A DNA stretch of 64,000 bases from NCBI RefSeq assembly GCF_019931755.1, contig NZ_CP082918.1:1034001-1098000 (forward strand), read 5' to 3'. Both the position numbers and the translations under genes were made by a program. The notes beneath the pieces are model-generated. The model saw only the letters and a program-made list of their open reading frames with translations, was not told where the DNA came from and made no database searches. Below are positions 17,321-26,024 of this stretch, in pieces. This DNA comes from Sutcliffiella horikoshii. Its GTDB lineage: Bacteria > Bacillota > Bacilli > Bacillales > Bacillaceae_I. Position 1 is the first letter of the stretch, and every line of letters starts with the position of its first letter.

Positions 17321-18136
17321 ATGTTAAAAAAGAAAATTGGTTTTATCGGTAGTGGAAAGATGGCTGAGGCCATAATTGGTGGACTTGTAAAATCAGAGCT
17401 AGTACCTGCAAACCAGATATTCGCCAGTGCAAAAACAAATGAAACGGTAGAGAAAATTGCAAATAAGTACGCGATTGAAACTACTATCCAAAACAGGGAA
17501 GTAGCTGCTAGAGCAGACATGCTGATCTTGGCTGTAAAACCAGATCTGCATAAAGAGGTAATTGAAGAAATTGTGGACGTTGTTAAAAGCGATACGGTCG
17601 TGATTACCATTGCGGCTGGTATAACGTTGGAGTTTCTTGAGTCGGCTTTCGGGAAAAAATTAAAAGCAGTGCGTGTGATGCCGAACACACCATCTTTAGT
17701 AGGGGAAGGCATGAGTGCGATTTGTGCAAATGAGGCAGTGAATGGTGAGGAACTACAAGATGTGATCCGTCTTTTTGAAAGCTTTGGTAAAGCGGAGGTG
17801 CTGCCTGAAAAGCTGATGGATGCTGTACCTGCTGTTAGTGGTTCTTCTCCAGCCTATGTGTATATGTTCATTGAGGCTTTAGCTGATGGAGCGGTGCAAC
17901 AAGGGATTTCTCGTGATCAGGCATATACAATGGCAGCCCAGGCTGTTCTAGGGGCAGCGAAGATGGTGCTGGAAACGGGTAAGCATCCGGGGGAATTAAA
18001 GGATAATGTGTGTACACCTGGTGGTGCTACGATTGAGGCTGTAACGACATTGGAAAAGCATGGATTCCGGTCTGCAGTGGTGTCTGCAATGGAAGCATGT
18101 ACGGAGAAGTCTAAAAAACTGAAAGATAGCAAATGA
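17321..18136 (+). CDS. proI: Pyrroline-5-carboxylate reductase
   Basis: 271 residues. An N-terminal Rossmann fold (IGFIGSGKMAEAIIGGL) binds NAD(P)H, AVKP lies at about residue 69, and the C-terminal signature contains PAVSGSSPAYVYMF and TPGGATIEAV. It catalyses the last step of proline synthesis. RBS AGGAAGTG precedes the ATG. The 84-bp upstream gap is too short for a T-box leader. A composite repeat follows directly. Confidence 0.95.
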   Translation: MLKKKIGFIGSGKMAEAIIGGLVKSELVPANQIFASAKTNETVEKIANKYAIETTIQNREVAARADMLILAVKPDLHKEVIEEIVDVVKSDTVVITIAAGITLEFLESAFGKKLKAVRVMPNTPSLVGEGMSAICANEAVNGEELQDVIRLFESFGKAEVLPEKLMDAVPAVSGSSPAYVYMFIEALADGAVQQGISRDQAYTMAAQAVLGAAKMVLETGKHPGELKDNVCTPGGATIEAVTTLEKHGFRSAVVSAMEACTEKSKKLKDSK

Positions 18137-18164
18137 GAAAAACTGTTTATAACATAAAACAATA

Positions 18165-18548
18165 GTTAGTTGTAGAACGCCGCTGTTCCTTTCCGCAAAT
18201 GGCTGCGCTTTCCACGGGGCGACCTTGAGCCTCCTCGGCAAGCCTGCGGGGTCTCAACATTGCCGCTACTCCCCCGTAGGAGTCTTCGCCATTTGCTCCA
18301 ATCCACAGCTAGGAATTACGTGAAAGAAATGTTAGTGCTTTTACAGTTAACTAAGTTAAATGCCTCTTCACAAACTTTTAGGTGAACACAGTAACCTTGT
18401 TGATTGGAGTGGAAGGCGCGCAGAGGACAGCGGGAGGAAGGGACAGGTGAGACCCCGGAGGCGCAAGCCGAGGAGGCTCACGGACCGCCCTCAGGCAAGC
18501 GAAGCGCCTGGAACGGAAATCAACAGTATACTATACTTTCTTATCTCT
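18165..18548 (-). repeat. Composite A-linker-B repeat, copy 1 (inverted)
   Basis: Read on the minus strand: end box (AAGAAAGTATA-like, about 18525-18548), module A (18399-18524), an 88-bp linker, and module B in inverse orientation (18179-18310). Module B has the perfect stem GCAAATGGC / GCCATTTGC and inner TTGAG / CTCAA. The linker matches those of the other four composites (AACAAG...TTCACC...TTAACTG...TAATT...AGCTGTGG). It fills most of the 455-bp gap between proI and msrAB. Open frames through it are GC-rich shadows. Confidence 0.88.
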
Positions 18549-18550
18549 AA

Positions 18551-18587
18551 AAACAACCCCACTCAAAACAAGGTGTAGTGGGGTTGT
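18551..18587. terminator. Terminator of msrAB (bidirectional)
   Basis: AACAACCCCACT / AGTGGGGTTGTT stem; ends the minus-strand msrAB gene. Confidence 0.82.
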
Positions 18588-18590
18588 TGC

Positions 18591-19718
18591 TTATTCAAAT
18601 AACTCGAGAAACTCTCCATAACCTTCTGCTTCGAGTTGTTCTTTTGGAACAAAGCGGAGGGCGGCGGAGTTCATGCAATATCTTAGGCCTGTTGGTTCAG
18701 GGCCGTCATCAAAAACATGCCCCAGGTGTGCGTTGCCTAATTTGCTGCGAATTTCAGTCCGTACTGAGAAAAAACTTCGGTCTTCAAGCTCCACTATATT
18801 TTCTGGAACTAAAGGCTTTGTGAAACTTGGCCATCCAGTGCCAGAATCATATTTATCGGTAGAGCTGAACAACGCCTCCCCAGAAATTAAATCCACATAA
18901 ATGCCTTCTCCTTCAAAATCCCAATACTCATTATTAAACGGTTCTTCTGTGCCATCTTCCTGTGTGACATAATATTGTTCAGCAGTTAAAACGGAACGTA
19001 ATTCATCTTTGGATAAATGGAGAAGGGTTGTGCCATCATCCTCTACTTGTGGAGTTATATTGCGGTCATCTCCCCAAGCCTTATCGAGAAAATCGTCACG
19101 TCCTGAGTTGTCTCGGTAAAAGTCGTAGCGGACCGGATTTTTAAGATAATAGTCCTGATGATAGTCTTCTGCAATATAGAAGGTTTCTGCTGCCTTAATT
19201 TCTGTCACGATTGGCTGATCAAAACGCCCAGACGCATCAAGCTCTTCTTTTGATTTTTCGGCGAGTTGCTTTTGATCTTCGCTATGATAGAAGATTCCCG
19301 ATTGATAAGGTGTTCCTCTATCGACAAATTGTCCTTTGTCATCAGTTGGATCGACTTGTCTCCAGAAAACGTCCAATAAGGTTTCATAATTTATGACATC
19401 GGGATTATAACTAACAATGACAGCCTCCACATGACCTGTCTCTCCAGTTGTTACCTCATTGTAGGCTGGGTTTTCCACGTTTCCACCGGTATAGCCTGAA
19501 ACAACCTCGTACACACCAGGAAGCTTTTCAAATGGCGGTTCCATACACCAGAAGCAGCCGCCTGCGAATGTGGCATAGGCAATATTTTCATTTTCCTCAA
19601 ACTCATAAGGCATACTGCCGACTGATTTTTGTGTTACAGTTGCATACATTTTGGGTATAAAAAAGTAGGCGGCAAGGCAAGCGATTACAAGAAGTAAACC
19701 CCAGAATTTTTTACTCAT
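18591..19718 (-). CDS. msrAB: Membrane-anchored methionine sulfoxide reductase MsrA-MsrB fusion
   Basis: 375 residues. An N-terminal hydrophobic segment (about 5-25, [12 protein letters not shown]) looks like a signal anchor. The MsrA domain (about 45-200) has catalytic GGCFWCME. The MsrB domain (about 245-370) has [11 protein letters not shown] and [11 protein letters not shown] with the catalytic Cys. The zinc CxxC pairs of some MsrBs are absent ([11 protein letters not shown]). It reduces both diastereomers of Met sulfoxide, probably on the outer face of the membrane. AAAGGAG before ATG 19718 sets the start; the frame is open 17 codons further upstream. Confidence 0.92.
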   Translation of the reverse strand: MSKKFWGLLLVIACLAAYFFIPKMYATVTQKSVGSMPYEFEENENIAYATFAGGCFWCMEPPFEKLPGVYEVVSGYTGGNVENPAYNEVTTGETGHVEAVIVSYNPDVINYETLLDVFWRQVDPTDDKGQFVDRGTPYQSGIFYHSEDQKQLAEKSKEELDASGRFDQPIVTEIKAAETFYIAEDYHQDYYLKNPVRYDFYRDNSGRDDFLDKAWGDDRNITPQVEDDGTTLLHLSKDELRSVLTAEQYYVTQEDGTEEPFNNEYWDFEGEGIYVDLISGEALFSSTDKYDSGTGWPSFTKPLVPENIVELEDRSFFSVRTEIRSKLGNAHLGHVFDDGPEPTGLRYCMNSAALRFVPKEQLEAEGYGEFLELFE

Positions 19719-19886
19719 CACAGACTCCTTTAATTTGTCGTTATTCCAATTATAACGTAAGCCTTTCACAGACCTCTACAAATGATATGCTTCTTCAAAT
19801 TTTTCCATGTTTTGATTTCGTGTACAATCTATATTACTATTATAATAGATTTGATTGAAAATCATCTTCAACAATGGAGGACTTCA

Positions 19887-20951
19887 ATGAATATATTCTT
19901 AACTGGTGCTACTGGATTTTTAGGGGGAAGGCTGATTCGCAACCTCTTGGAAGGAGAGCATACAGTCTATATATTAGCTAGAAACACCAAAAAAGCGATC
20001 GCATTAAAGGAAGACTTGCCACTTTCCCTGCAAGATAGGGTTACCATCCTAAACGGGGATATTGTTAAACCGAAATTCGGTTTTTCTTCCGAGCAATTAG
20101 CTGCTCTTACTAATAAAATTGATATTTTCTATCATCTTGCAGCTTTAGTGAAATTTGATCATCATCTACGAGATACACTTATGGAAATGAATTATCAAGG
20201 AACGAAACACGCCTTAGAAGTTGCTGCATCAATTGGAGTCAAAAAATTTATCCATGTGAGCACTGCTTATACGGTGGGAGTATCCAATTCAGGTAAGGAA
20301 GAACTTTATAATCTTCAACAGGACTTCAACAATCCATACGAGGAAAGCAAGTCTCTTGCAGAACATGAAGTAATGAAATACAAGGGTGAAATGGATGTTT
20401 CCATTTTTAGACCTGCCATCATTGTTGGAGATTCTAAGACTGGTGAAGCGGACTCAAACTTTACTCTTTATGGATTTATGAGAGGCCTCGAGCTTTTTAA
20501 ACGTAAACTGGAACGCAAGAGTTATGAGGAAAAAGTTCACCTGGTCGGTTCCAAAGACGGTACATCCAATCTGGTACCTGTTGATTATGTAGCCGATATT
20601 TTAACAATTGCAGCTCAAAAAGCGGAAAAGAACACAATCTACAATGTTACAAATCCTGCACCGCCGACCAATAGGGAAATACTTGAAACGATAAAAGCAC
20701 ACCTGAATTTCCGATCACTTGGCATCTATGAGAAAGGTGCAAGCTTTTCCTTAACGCCAGTGGAGCTACAGTTAAATAGTTTGATAGATGTTTTTGGTCC
20801 ATATCTAGATCGCAGTATTTCATTTGCGGATCGTAATACACAAAGACTTTTAAAAGATAGCCCTATCGCTCATTTGAATATGACGAAGGAGATATTGGAA
20901 ATTATCATCCGTGCCTATTTTGAACCAGAAAAGGAAAAGGTGGAAATATAA
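19887..20951 (+). CDS. Extended SDR / NAD-dependent epimerase-reductase (Male-sterility type NAD-binding)
   Basis: 354 residues beginning MNIFLTGATGFLGGRL, an NAD(P)-binding Rossmann motif. Further motifs are YHLAALVKFD, a STAYTVG segment and the YxxxK-like NPYEESKSLAE, followed by a RPAIIVGDSKTGE substrate-domain loop. This matches the NAD_binding_4 group of extended SDRs. Substrate is unknown. GGAGG before ATG 19887 fixes the start. Single gene with a terminator downstream; the crcB pair follows. Confidence 0.85.
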   Translation: MNIFLTGATGFLGGRLIRNLLEGEHTVYILARNTKKAIALKEDLPLSLQDRVTILNGDIVKPKFGFSSEQLAALTNKIDIFYHLAALVKFDHHLRDTLMEMNYQGTKHALEVAASIGVKKFIHVSTAYTVGVSNSGKEELYNLQQDFNNPYEESKSLAEHEVMKYKGEMDVSIFRPAIIVGDSKTGEADSNFTLYGFMRGLELFKRKLERKSYEEKVHLVGSKDGTSNLVPVDYVADILTIAAQKAEKNTIYNVTNPAPPTNREILETIKAHLNFRSLGIYEKGASFSLTPVELQLNSLIDVFGPYLDRSISFADRNTQRLLKDSPIAHLNMTKEILEIIIRAYFEPEKEKVEI

Positions 20952-20965
20952 TAAAGTTGCAAGGA

Positions 20966-21004
20966 AGGAGTGGTGGCCGTTGTATAGGCTTTCACTCTTT
21001 TTTT
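20966..21004 (+). terminator. Intrinsic terminator after the SDR gene
   Basis: GAGTGGTGGCC / GGCTTTCACTC imperfect stem, then seven Ts. Confidence 0.75.
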
Positions 21005-21067
21005 GTTTATAATAAGTGGGACACACCTTCCTTCTTATTTGGGAGGGGGAATTAAGCAGGTGAGAGT

Positions 21068-21469
21068 ATGGTGGTAAAAAATATTTTAGCAGTTATATTA
21101 GGAGGAGCAATTGGTACTATTCTGAGGTATGCGGTTACTTTAGCCACTGATGACTTTGCTTTTCCAGTCGGAACACTTTTGGTAAATCTCGTAGGAAGTT
21201 TTGTTTTGGGGGCTTTTACAGGGTGGATCATGCGTAGAAAAGTAAAGGAATATATGAAGGTTGGATTTGGAACTGGCTTGTGTGGCGGTTTTACGACGAT
21301 GTCTACCTTGGCAGCTGATGTCTTTATGTTAGAGGCACAGTCTACCATTTTCATTACTACTATCTATTTATTCTCGTCCATTGTTGGTGGACTTTTATTA
21401 GCTTTCCTTGGGCTTATATTTGGACATTCATTATCTAAAAAACATTTAGCTTCTGGTTTAAGAAGTTAG
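21068..21469 (+). CDS. crcB1: Fluoride channel subunit CrcB/Fluc, first copy
   Basis: 133 residues with four membrane helices. It has the Fluc signatures GGAIGTILRY, VGTLLVNLVGSFVLG (the conserved Asn) and GTGLCGGFTTMSTLAAD (Phe/Thr/Ser of the fluoride path). The protein exports F- from the cytoplasm. A second copy begins 10 bp later, the usual arrangement in Bacillus when a heterodimeric channel is made. AGGTGAG precedes the ATG. I found no crcB (fluoride) riboswitch in the 110-bp leader. Confidence 0.93.
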   Translation: MVVKNILAVILGGAIGTILRYAVTLATDDFAFPVGTLLVNLVGSFVLGAFTGWIMRRKVKEYMKVGFGTGLCGGFTTMSTLAADVFMLEAQSTIFITTIYLFSSIVGGLLLAFLGLIFGHSLSKKHLASGLRS

Positions 21470-21479
21470 GGAGGTTAGT

Positions 21480-21845
21480 ATGAGTCAAGCTGGCATGATT
21501 TTTTTACTTGCAGTTGGTGGAGGGGGCGGGGCCTTGTGCAGATATTCGCTTGGATTGGCTGTTATGAAAAAGTTTCCCACCCCTCGCATCCCAGTAGCAA
21601 TGATTATAGTTAATATCATAGGATCTTTTGGGTTAGGGTCACTATATGGGACCATTAATGATAACGACGCACTGTTTGCTCTTCTTGGATTTGGTTTCTT
21701 TGGTGCATTTACGACTTTTTCAACATTTAGTGTGGAAGCTGTACAGTTGGTCATAGATAAAAAATATCAACACGTCATAGTCTATCTAAGCTTAAGCATT
21801 TGCGGCTCCATTATGGGATTTCTACTAGGTTATTATATAATTTAA
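21480..21845 (+). CDS. crcB2: Fluoride channel subunit CrcB/Fluc, second copy
   Basis: 121 residues, paralogous to the preceding gene: GGGGGALCRYSLG, VNIIGSFGLGSLYG and FGFFGAFTTFSTFSVE. It has a strong ribosome site (TTAGGGAGG) 6 nt before ATG. It is likely co-translated with crcB1 to form a dual-topology heterodimer. Divergent sequence between the copies fits specialised subunits. Confidence 0.93.
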   Translation: MSQAGMIFLLAVGGGGGALCRYSLGLAVMKKFPTPRIPVAMIIVNIIGSFGLGSLYGTINDNDALFALLGFGFFGAFTTFSTFSVEAVQLVIDKKYQHVIVYLSLSICGSIMGFLLGYYII

Positions 21846-21887
21846 AAAAGGAAAACTCGTTAAGATGCAACGGGTTTTCCCTTTTTA
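21844..21887. terminator. Bidirectional terminator, crcB2 and sensor gene
   Basis: AAAAAGGAAAACTCGTT / AACGGGTTTTCCCTTTTT stem serving both convergent genes. Confidence 0.85.
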
Positions 21888-23162
21888 GTTTGTACGGATA
21901 ACATTTCTGGTGACGAGGTTACTTTTTTTTACTTGTGCAGGTAATGTGAGAACAAGGCACTTTTTAAACAACTGATTCTTAAAATGAAGATCCCCGCCAT
22001 GAGCCAGCAAAATCGTATAAGCGGAATAGAGAGGGGTATGTTCTTCATTTGTACGGATTTCTTGTAACTGAAGTAATGTTTTTATAGGGTCTTTCTCAGC
22101 TTTCCCATCTTTCATCACTAGCTCGAATATTACTTCTGTTCGCTGCAGGTAGTGATTAAGCTGGAGACTTTTCATTGAACCGTCGTCTGATTGGATGCAA
22201 AATTTAATTATGGTTGAGATAGCTTCTGCAAGTAGATTCAAGTTTCCATTTATCCTTAAGTTACGTTCGCTGTTGATCTGAAAATCCAGGTGATGACTAT
22301 TCGCATACATTTGGATGTCTGCTGAAACCAGGTCAAGTAATTCCTTCGAGGATAGTGCCTTGGAAGTGAAAGTTTCTGTCTTTGCGAGTTTAATATAGGA
22401 ATCAATGATCTTTTCAGCGCGATTTAGCTCCGTCAAAATGATGGGGACATATTCCTTATTGGCCCTGTTGTGTTCTGCTCCAAGCAATTGTGTAAATCCT
22501 TTCACCATGGTTAACGGTTGTTGAAACTCTCTTGCAACTTCATCAGCAATGGTGTTGATATGGTAGAGTTTTTTCATTTTTTTATATTGATTTTGTAACT
22601 GATCTAATCCACAAAAATACTCAACTAAGCAGAATAGTAGCAGGGTAGTGCCAACAAACACGATACTTGTGCTAATTGTACTCATTATCTCCATGCCTAA
22701 AATTACAAAAGTAATGGAATGTAATAAGGCTCCAATCACGGCAATTGTTGATATTAATAAGTATTTTATAGAGTTTGGATACAACCTCCATTTCGTCTGT
22801 ACGAATAAAGGCAAGACAGAGAGAAATGGGATAAGAAAATAAGCATGCAAATAGTTAATGGAAGACGGGAAAATCAAGGGATAAATAAATAAAGCAATGA
22901 CCGTCAATATTCCAGCCAAATATCCACCATACAATATGGACATGATAACCGGAATGCCACTTAAGTAAAAAGGGGTGTCATTTGCTGTAAGTATAGGAAA
23001 TGTCGAACACATAAGTGCTGAAATGGTACAATAAAAAAAGGCTGCAAGTTGACGGATAAACTCCGAAGGCTTACCAGTTCGTTTATGTACCAAAGTGTAG
23101 TATAGAAGAAGAGGGACGACCAAAAAGAACAGTTGTAATAAAATATCTTTCAAAAAGTTCAT
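21885..23162 (-). CDS. Degenerate membrane histidine-kinase-like sensor without phospho-acceptor His
   Basis: 425 residues. About six hydrophobic segments (residues 1-190) of the five-transmembrane receptor type seen in KinB-like sporulation kinases are followed by a DHp-like segment. Where active kinases read (S)HExRNPL, this one reads AREFQQPL, with Arg (residue 211, codon 22530-22532) in place of His. MVKGFTQLL and the LNRAEKIIDSYIKLAK helix are kept. The ATPase half (about 290-410) lacks a clear N box and DxGxG loop. It thus looks like a pseudokinase derived from a KinB-type sensor, perhaps a ligand-dependent modulator. The frame is intact, so it is probably not a decayed gene. Confidence 0.75.
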   Translation of the reverse strand: MNFLKDILLQLFFLVVPLLLYYTLVHKRTGKPSEFIRQLAAFFYCTISALMCSTFPILTANDTPFYLSGIPVIMSILYGGYLAGILTVIALFIYPLIFPSSINYLHAYFLIPFLSVLPLFVQTKWRLYPNSIKYLLISTIAVIGALLHSITFVILGMEIMSTISTSIVFVGTTLLLFCLVEYFCGLDQLQNQYKKMKKLYHINTIADEVAREFQQPLTMVKGFTQLLGAEHNRANKEYVPIILTELNRAEKIIDSYIKLAKTETFTSKALSSKELLDLVSADIQMYANSHHLDFQINSERNLRINGNLNLLAEAISTIIKFCIQSDDGSMKSLQLNHYLQRTEVIFELVMKDGKAEKDPIKTLLQLQEIRTNEEHTPLYSAYTILLAHGGDLHFKNQLFKKCLVLTLPAQVKKSNLVTRNVIRTN

Positions 23163-23275
23163 TACGAGACCCCTTACCTAGATGCATTATGTACTATATT
23201 CATTTACAAAGTACCATAAATTGAAAGAAAATTCTATAAAATTTAAGAAAAATGTAGAAACATGGAGGAAAAACA

Positions 23276-23554
23276 ATGCAAGAAGAAAGCAGGCTGCTAG
23301 AACTGTATAAGCTCCTATGGAACAACCGCTCTTTGGAGTACATAGATGGTTGTGATCAAAAAGAAGTATTACAACAGGCAATAAGAAGGGAATTAAAGGA
23401 CGAACTGACACACCCAAGAACGAGAAAACAACCGATGCAAAAATACTATTTAGCTGTTAAACGAATAGTTGAGTCGAAATTAGACGCAACGGAGCAAGTA
23501 TTACTAATAAGAGAGTTTACTTTTGTATTGGAAGAAATAAAAAAAGAAAGCTGA
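23276..23554 (+). CDS. Small alpha-helical protein of unknown function
   Basis: 92 residues, hydrophilic, mixed charge, predicted mostly helical (MQEESRLLELYKLLW...). RBS GGAGG lies 7 nt before the ATG. It is transcribed away from the pseudokinase and convergent with racA. I do not recognise the family. Position between sporulation-type genes hints at a developmental role, but nothing in the sequence proves it. Confidence 0.65.
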   Translation: MQEESRLLELYKLLWNNRSLEYIDGCDQKEVLQQAIRRELKDELTHPRTRKQPMQKYYLAVKRIVESKLDATEQVLLIREFTFVLEEIKKES

Positions 23555-23580
23555 CCATCCAAGCATCATGGCAGCTTCAT

Positions 23581-24099
23581 CTATAATCCAAATATGGATC
23601 GAAATACATTGCGGCGCTTTTGTTGTGGAGGTTGGTCAAAGATAAGTGGGGGTTCTATTTTTTTGACTGGGGTTTGCATTTGATCTAACATCTTTTCTAG
23701 TCTGTCCACTGTCTTTGTAAGCTCTTCTATTTCTTTTCTTTGTTGCAGCAGTTGATAGGATACCACCTCATCAGCCTTTTGCTGGACCATTCGTTCTGTT
23801 CTGGACACTCTCTCAGTCAAGTTCTCCAGCCGATGTTCCAATGCTTTACTCTCTTCATTTCCCGTACTCATGTTTTCAAATTGTACTTCTTTGATGTCTG
23901 TGTCAAAGGCAATGTCCAAGGCTCCTGCTACCTCCCCGCTTGCTTTAAGTGTTTCTAGACGCGCCAATGCCTCTTCATCGTAAACATAATGGCCATAATC
24001 ATTTTTGCGACAAGGGATTTCGTATTTTTGGACCCACTTACGTACCGTTCTAGGTGCCATTCCTAGTTCTTTTGCCACTTCATGTGTCTTTAATTCCAT
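23581..24099 (-). CDS. racA: RacA-like chromosome-anchoring protein
   Basis: 172 residues. An N-terminal MerR-type winged helix (about 1-55: KTHEVAKELGMAPRTVRKWV) is followed by a linker, a coiled coil (about 85-145, heptad-like LEHRLENLTERVSRTERMV) and a basic, aromatic tail ending VFRSIFGL. B. subtilis RacA (184 aa) has this order: it binds GC-rich sites near the origin and links them to the cell pole through DivIVA at the onset of sporulation. GGGAGGGAGTTTGA precedes the ATG. The call rests on architecture; other MerR-coiled-coil proteins remain possible. Confidence 0.72.
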   Translation of the reverse strand: MELKTHEVAKELGMAPRTVRKWVQKYEIPCRKNDYGHYVYDEEALARLETLKASGEVAGALDIAFDTDIKEVQFENMSTGNEESKALEHRLENLTERVSRTERMVQQKADEVVSYQLLQQRKEIEELTKTVDRLEKMLDQMQTPVKKIEPPLIFDQPPQQKRRNVFRSIFGL

Positions 24100-24157
24100 T
24101 CAAACTCCCTCCCTTTATTAATGTATTTCCACATTGATAAGCAACTTCCTCCATGGT

Positions 24158-24220
24158 AGACAAAAGTAGTGGTTGTTCGGCAAAAATAGTTAAAATCTAT
24201 CAACAGCTTATCTTTTGTCT
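24158..24220. promoter_or_regulatory. Inverted repeat between racA and the nprR-like gene
   Basis: AGACAAAAG (24158-24166) and CTTTTGTCT (24212-24220), perfect 9-bp arms 45 bp apart. The right arm with context (TTTTGTCTGCAAA) resembles a Spo0A box (TTTGTCRAA), and the left arm is the same on the other strand. Both flanking genes are plausible Spo0A/sigma-H targets. The rest of the 296-bp gap shows no other feature I can support. Confidence 0.4.
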
Positions 24221-24395
24221 GCAAATAAAGGAAAAATTTCCTATTGAAATATGCCTAGATAACTATAAAAAGAGGTTACGAAAACAATAATATCCTTTTA
24301 TAATAGAAAGACAGGGTTCAGACGCTTTGACGAAGTCGTTTACTTATAGTAATCTGAATATTTAAAATAGAAAACAAAGCGAAGGAATGATCCAT

Positions 24396-25694
24396 ATGAT
24401 AAATCTCGAACAACCAACTGTCAAGACAACAAAAATGGATATCGGAAGTAAGATTAAATTTTTTCGCATACAAAAAGGATTAAAACAGGATGACCTTGCA
24501 AGAGGAATTATTTCAGTATCCTACCTATCAAAAATTGAAAATAACCTTACCTCACCCAGTGAGGAAGTCTTAAGGCTTTTATGTGAGCGTCTTGAAGTCA
24601 GCCTGATTGAACAGCAGGATGATACGATCTTTCAAGAACTTATGTCTTGGTACAAGTTAATGACTACAAGTGAAAGTCAAGAAATTAAGCGCAGGTATGA
24701 GAGTCTCTCTAAAAAAATTCAATCCATTAATACGAAGACATATATGTATTTTGTACTATTCGAATTACGTTATCACCTTTATCTTAAAAACATAGATCAA
24801 TCCCGAATGCTCATTGAAAAGTTGCAACAATTCATGGATATTTTTGATATCCATATGCATTACTATTTTCAAAAATTCTATTCTATTTACGAATATAGAC
24901 TAAACAACTTTGTTCAGGCACTTGAACACTTGAAGGTAGCAGAACAGCTACTGCAAAGGAATTCCAATCTTGAAAAATCAGAAGAGGCCGACCTCTACTA
25001 TCTCTTCGGTCTTACATACAGTCAAACGATGAAGGAACCACTGAGCATCACCTATACCACCAAAGCACTCCAAGAATTCCAAGCCATCTATGATTTCAAA
25101 AGAAGCGCAGAGTGCCAAGTGTTATTAGGCATCTGTTATCGTAGAATTGGAGAATATGACCGCTCGGAAAAAAGTTATTTACTCGCTCAAAAACTCTCAG
25201 AATCTCTTAATAATATGTATCTTCAGTCCCTGATCTATCATAATCTTGGGAAACTTTATTCCATCCAGGGCCATCATGAAGAAGCCATTAAGGAATATGA
25301 AAAAAGTTACTTTCTAAAACAACAAGATAGACCACTGAGTAAGCTGACTTCTATTTATTGTATATTACTTGAGTATGATCAAATTCAAAATTACGAGGAA
25401 TGCCGAAAATGGCTGAAACTTGGTCAAGAGTTATTAACGAACCCAGAGGACGCGATAGAGTATCATTATTATTTTTCCATTCATGAAAGCATTCTTGAAG
25501 GGAATTATGAAAAATTCGATCAGATTTTTCAGGAACAAGCATTGCCATATTTCCAACAGAAGGACCTTAAAGAGCCCCTTATCATTTATGCGGAACGCCT
25601 GGCTCAATATTTTGAAGCCAGTTATAAATATAAAAAAGCAAGTTATTACTATTCTCTTGGATACAAGGAACTAAAGAAACAAACTTTTCTTTAA
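24396..25694 (+). CDS. nprR: NprR-type RNPP quorum-sensing regulator (HTH plus TPR)
   Basis: 432 residues. An N-terminal Xre-type helix-turn-helix (about 17-70: KIKFFRIQKGLKQDDLARGI, VSYLSKIENN) is followed by a long all-helical region of tetratricopeptide repeats (about 130-425; LLGICYRRIGEYDRSEKSYL, YHNLGKLYSIQGHHEEAIKE). This is the layout of PlcR/NprR/Rap-family regulators, whose TPR groove binds a re-imported linear peptide. GAAGGA sets ATG 24396; an ATG 9 nt upstream is too close to it. A short secreted-peptide gene begins 16 bp after the stop, exactly as nprX follows nprR, so the two form a cassette. Target genes are unknown. Confidence 0.82.
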   Translation: MINLEQPTVKTTKMDIGSKIKFFRIQKGLKQDDLARGIISVSYLSKIENNLTSPSEEVLRLLCERLEVSLIEQQDDTIFQELMSWYKLMTTSESQEIKRRYESLSKKIQSINTKTYMYFVLFELRYHLYLKNIDQSRMLIEKLQQFMDIFDIHMHYYFQKFYSIYEYRLNNFVQALEHLKVAEQLLQRNSNLEKSEEADLYYLFGLTYSQTMKEPLSITYTTKALQEFQAIYDFKRSAECQVLLGICYRRIGEYDRSEKSYLLAQKLSESLNNMYLQSLIYHNLGKLYSIQGHHEEAIKEYEKSYFLKQQDRPLSKLTSIYCILLEYDQIQNYEECRKWLKLGQELLTNPEDAIEYHYYFSIHESILEGNYEKFDQIFQEQALPYFQQKDLKEPLIIYAERLAQYFEASYKYKKASYYYSLGYKELKKQTFL

Positions 25695-25710
25695 GGAGGA
25701 GATGGGCCAT

Positions 25711-25857
25711 ATGAAAAAACAATTGGTTCTATTGGTGATGGCGGTTTTCTTAGTATGCGGCGGTGCTGTGGGTTTTCAGGACGCAGGGGTGGATTCAAAG
25801 CAGGAAATTTTATTAACTTCAAAGGATCAACATCCGGACCCTATTCCGGAAGGATGA
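25711..25857 (+). CDS. NprX-like signalling pro-peptide
   Basis: 48 residues, MKKQLVLLVMAVFLVCGG then a short linker, ending SKDQHPDPIPEG. A charged start and hydrophobic core form an export signal; the C-terminal tail would be released by proteolysis and re-imported by an oligopeptide permease. The strong RBS AAGGAGGA overlaps the stop of the nprR-like gene, giving translational coupling. In B. cereus NprX, as I recall, the active heptapeptide is the C-terminal SKPDIVG, so the last 7-8 residues here (about PDPIPEG) are the candidate signal. Existence of the gene is well supported; the mature peptide is inference. Confidence 0.72.
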   Translation: MKKQLVLLVMAVFLVCGGAVGFQDAGVDSKQEILLTSKDQHPDPIPEG

Positions 25858-25868
25858 TTTTACTTGAT

Positions 25869-25905
25869 TGACCTTGCTCAATAGAGTGGGGTCCTTTTTT
25901 ATTAA
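25869..25905 (+). terminator. Terminator after the pro-peptide gene
   Basis: GACC-TTG-CTC / GAG-TGG-GGTC interrupted stem followed by CTTTTTTATT. Confidence 0.7.
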
Positions 25906-26024
25906 AACACATTTAAAAGTTTTAATTCGAGATATATGGGTACAAGATAAGTTAGAAGGTAATAGTATCAACGAACTGCAAACATGAAGAAACCTTTCAA
26001 AACTTGTAAAAGGAGTGTTTGACA

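Noticed and set aside
20952..21067. Fluoride (crcB) riboswitch before the crcB pair
   Set aside because: The 110-bp gap holds only the SDR gene terminator and a short leader; the GGNGAUGG...GUUCGCC core was not found.
21885..23162. Frameshifted or decayed histidine-kinase pseudogene
   Set aside because: The frame is open over 425 codons with no internal stop, and membrane segments and dimerisation helices are intact; only catalytic motifs are altered.
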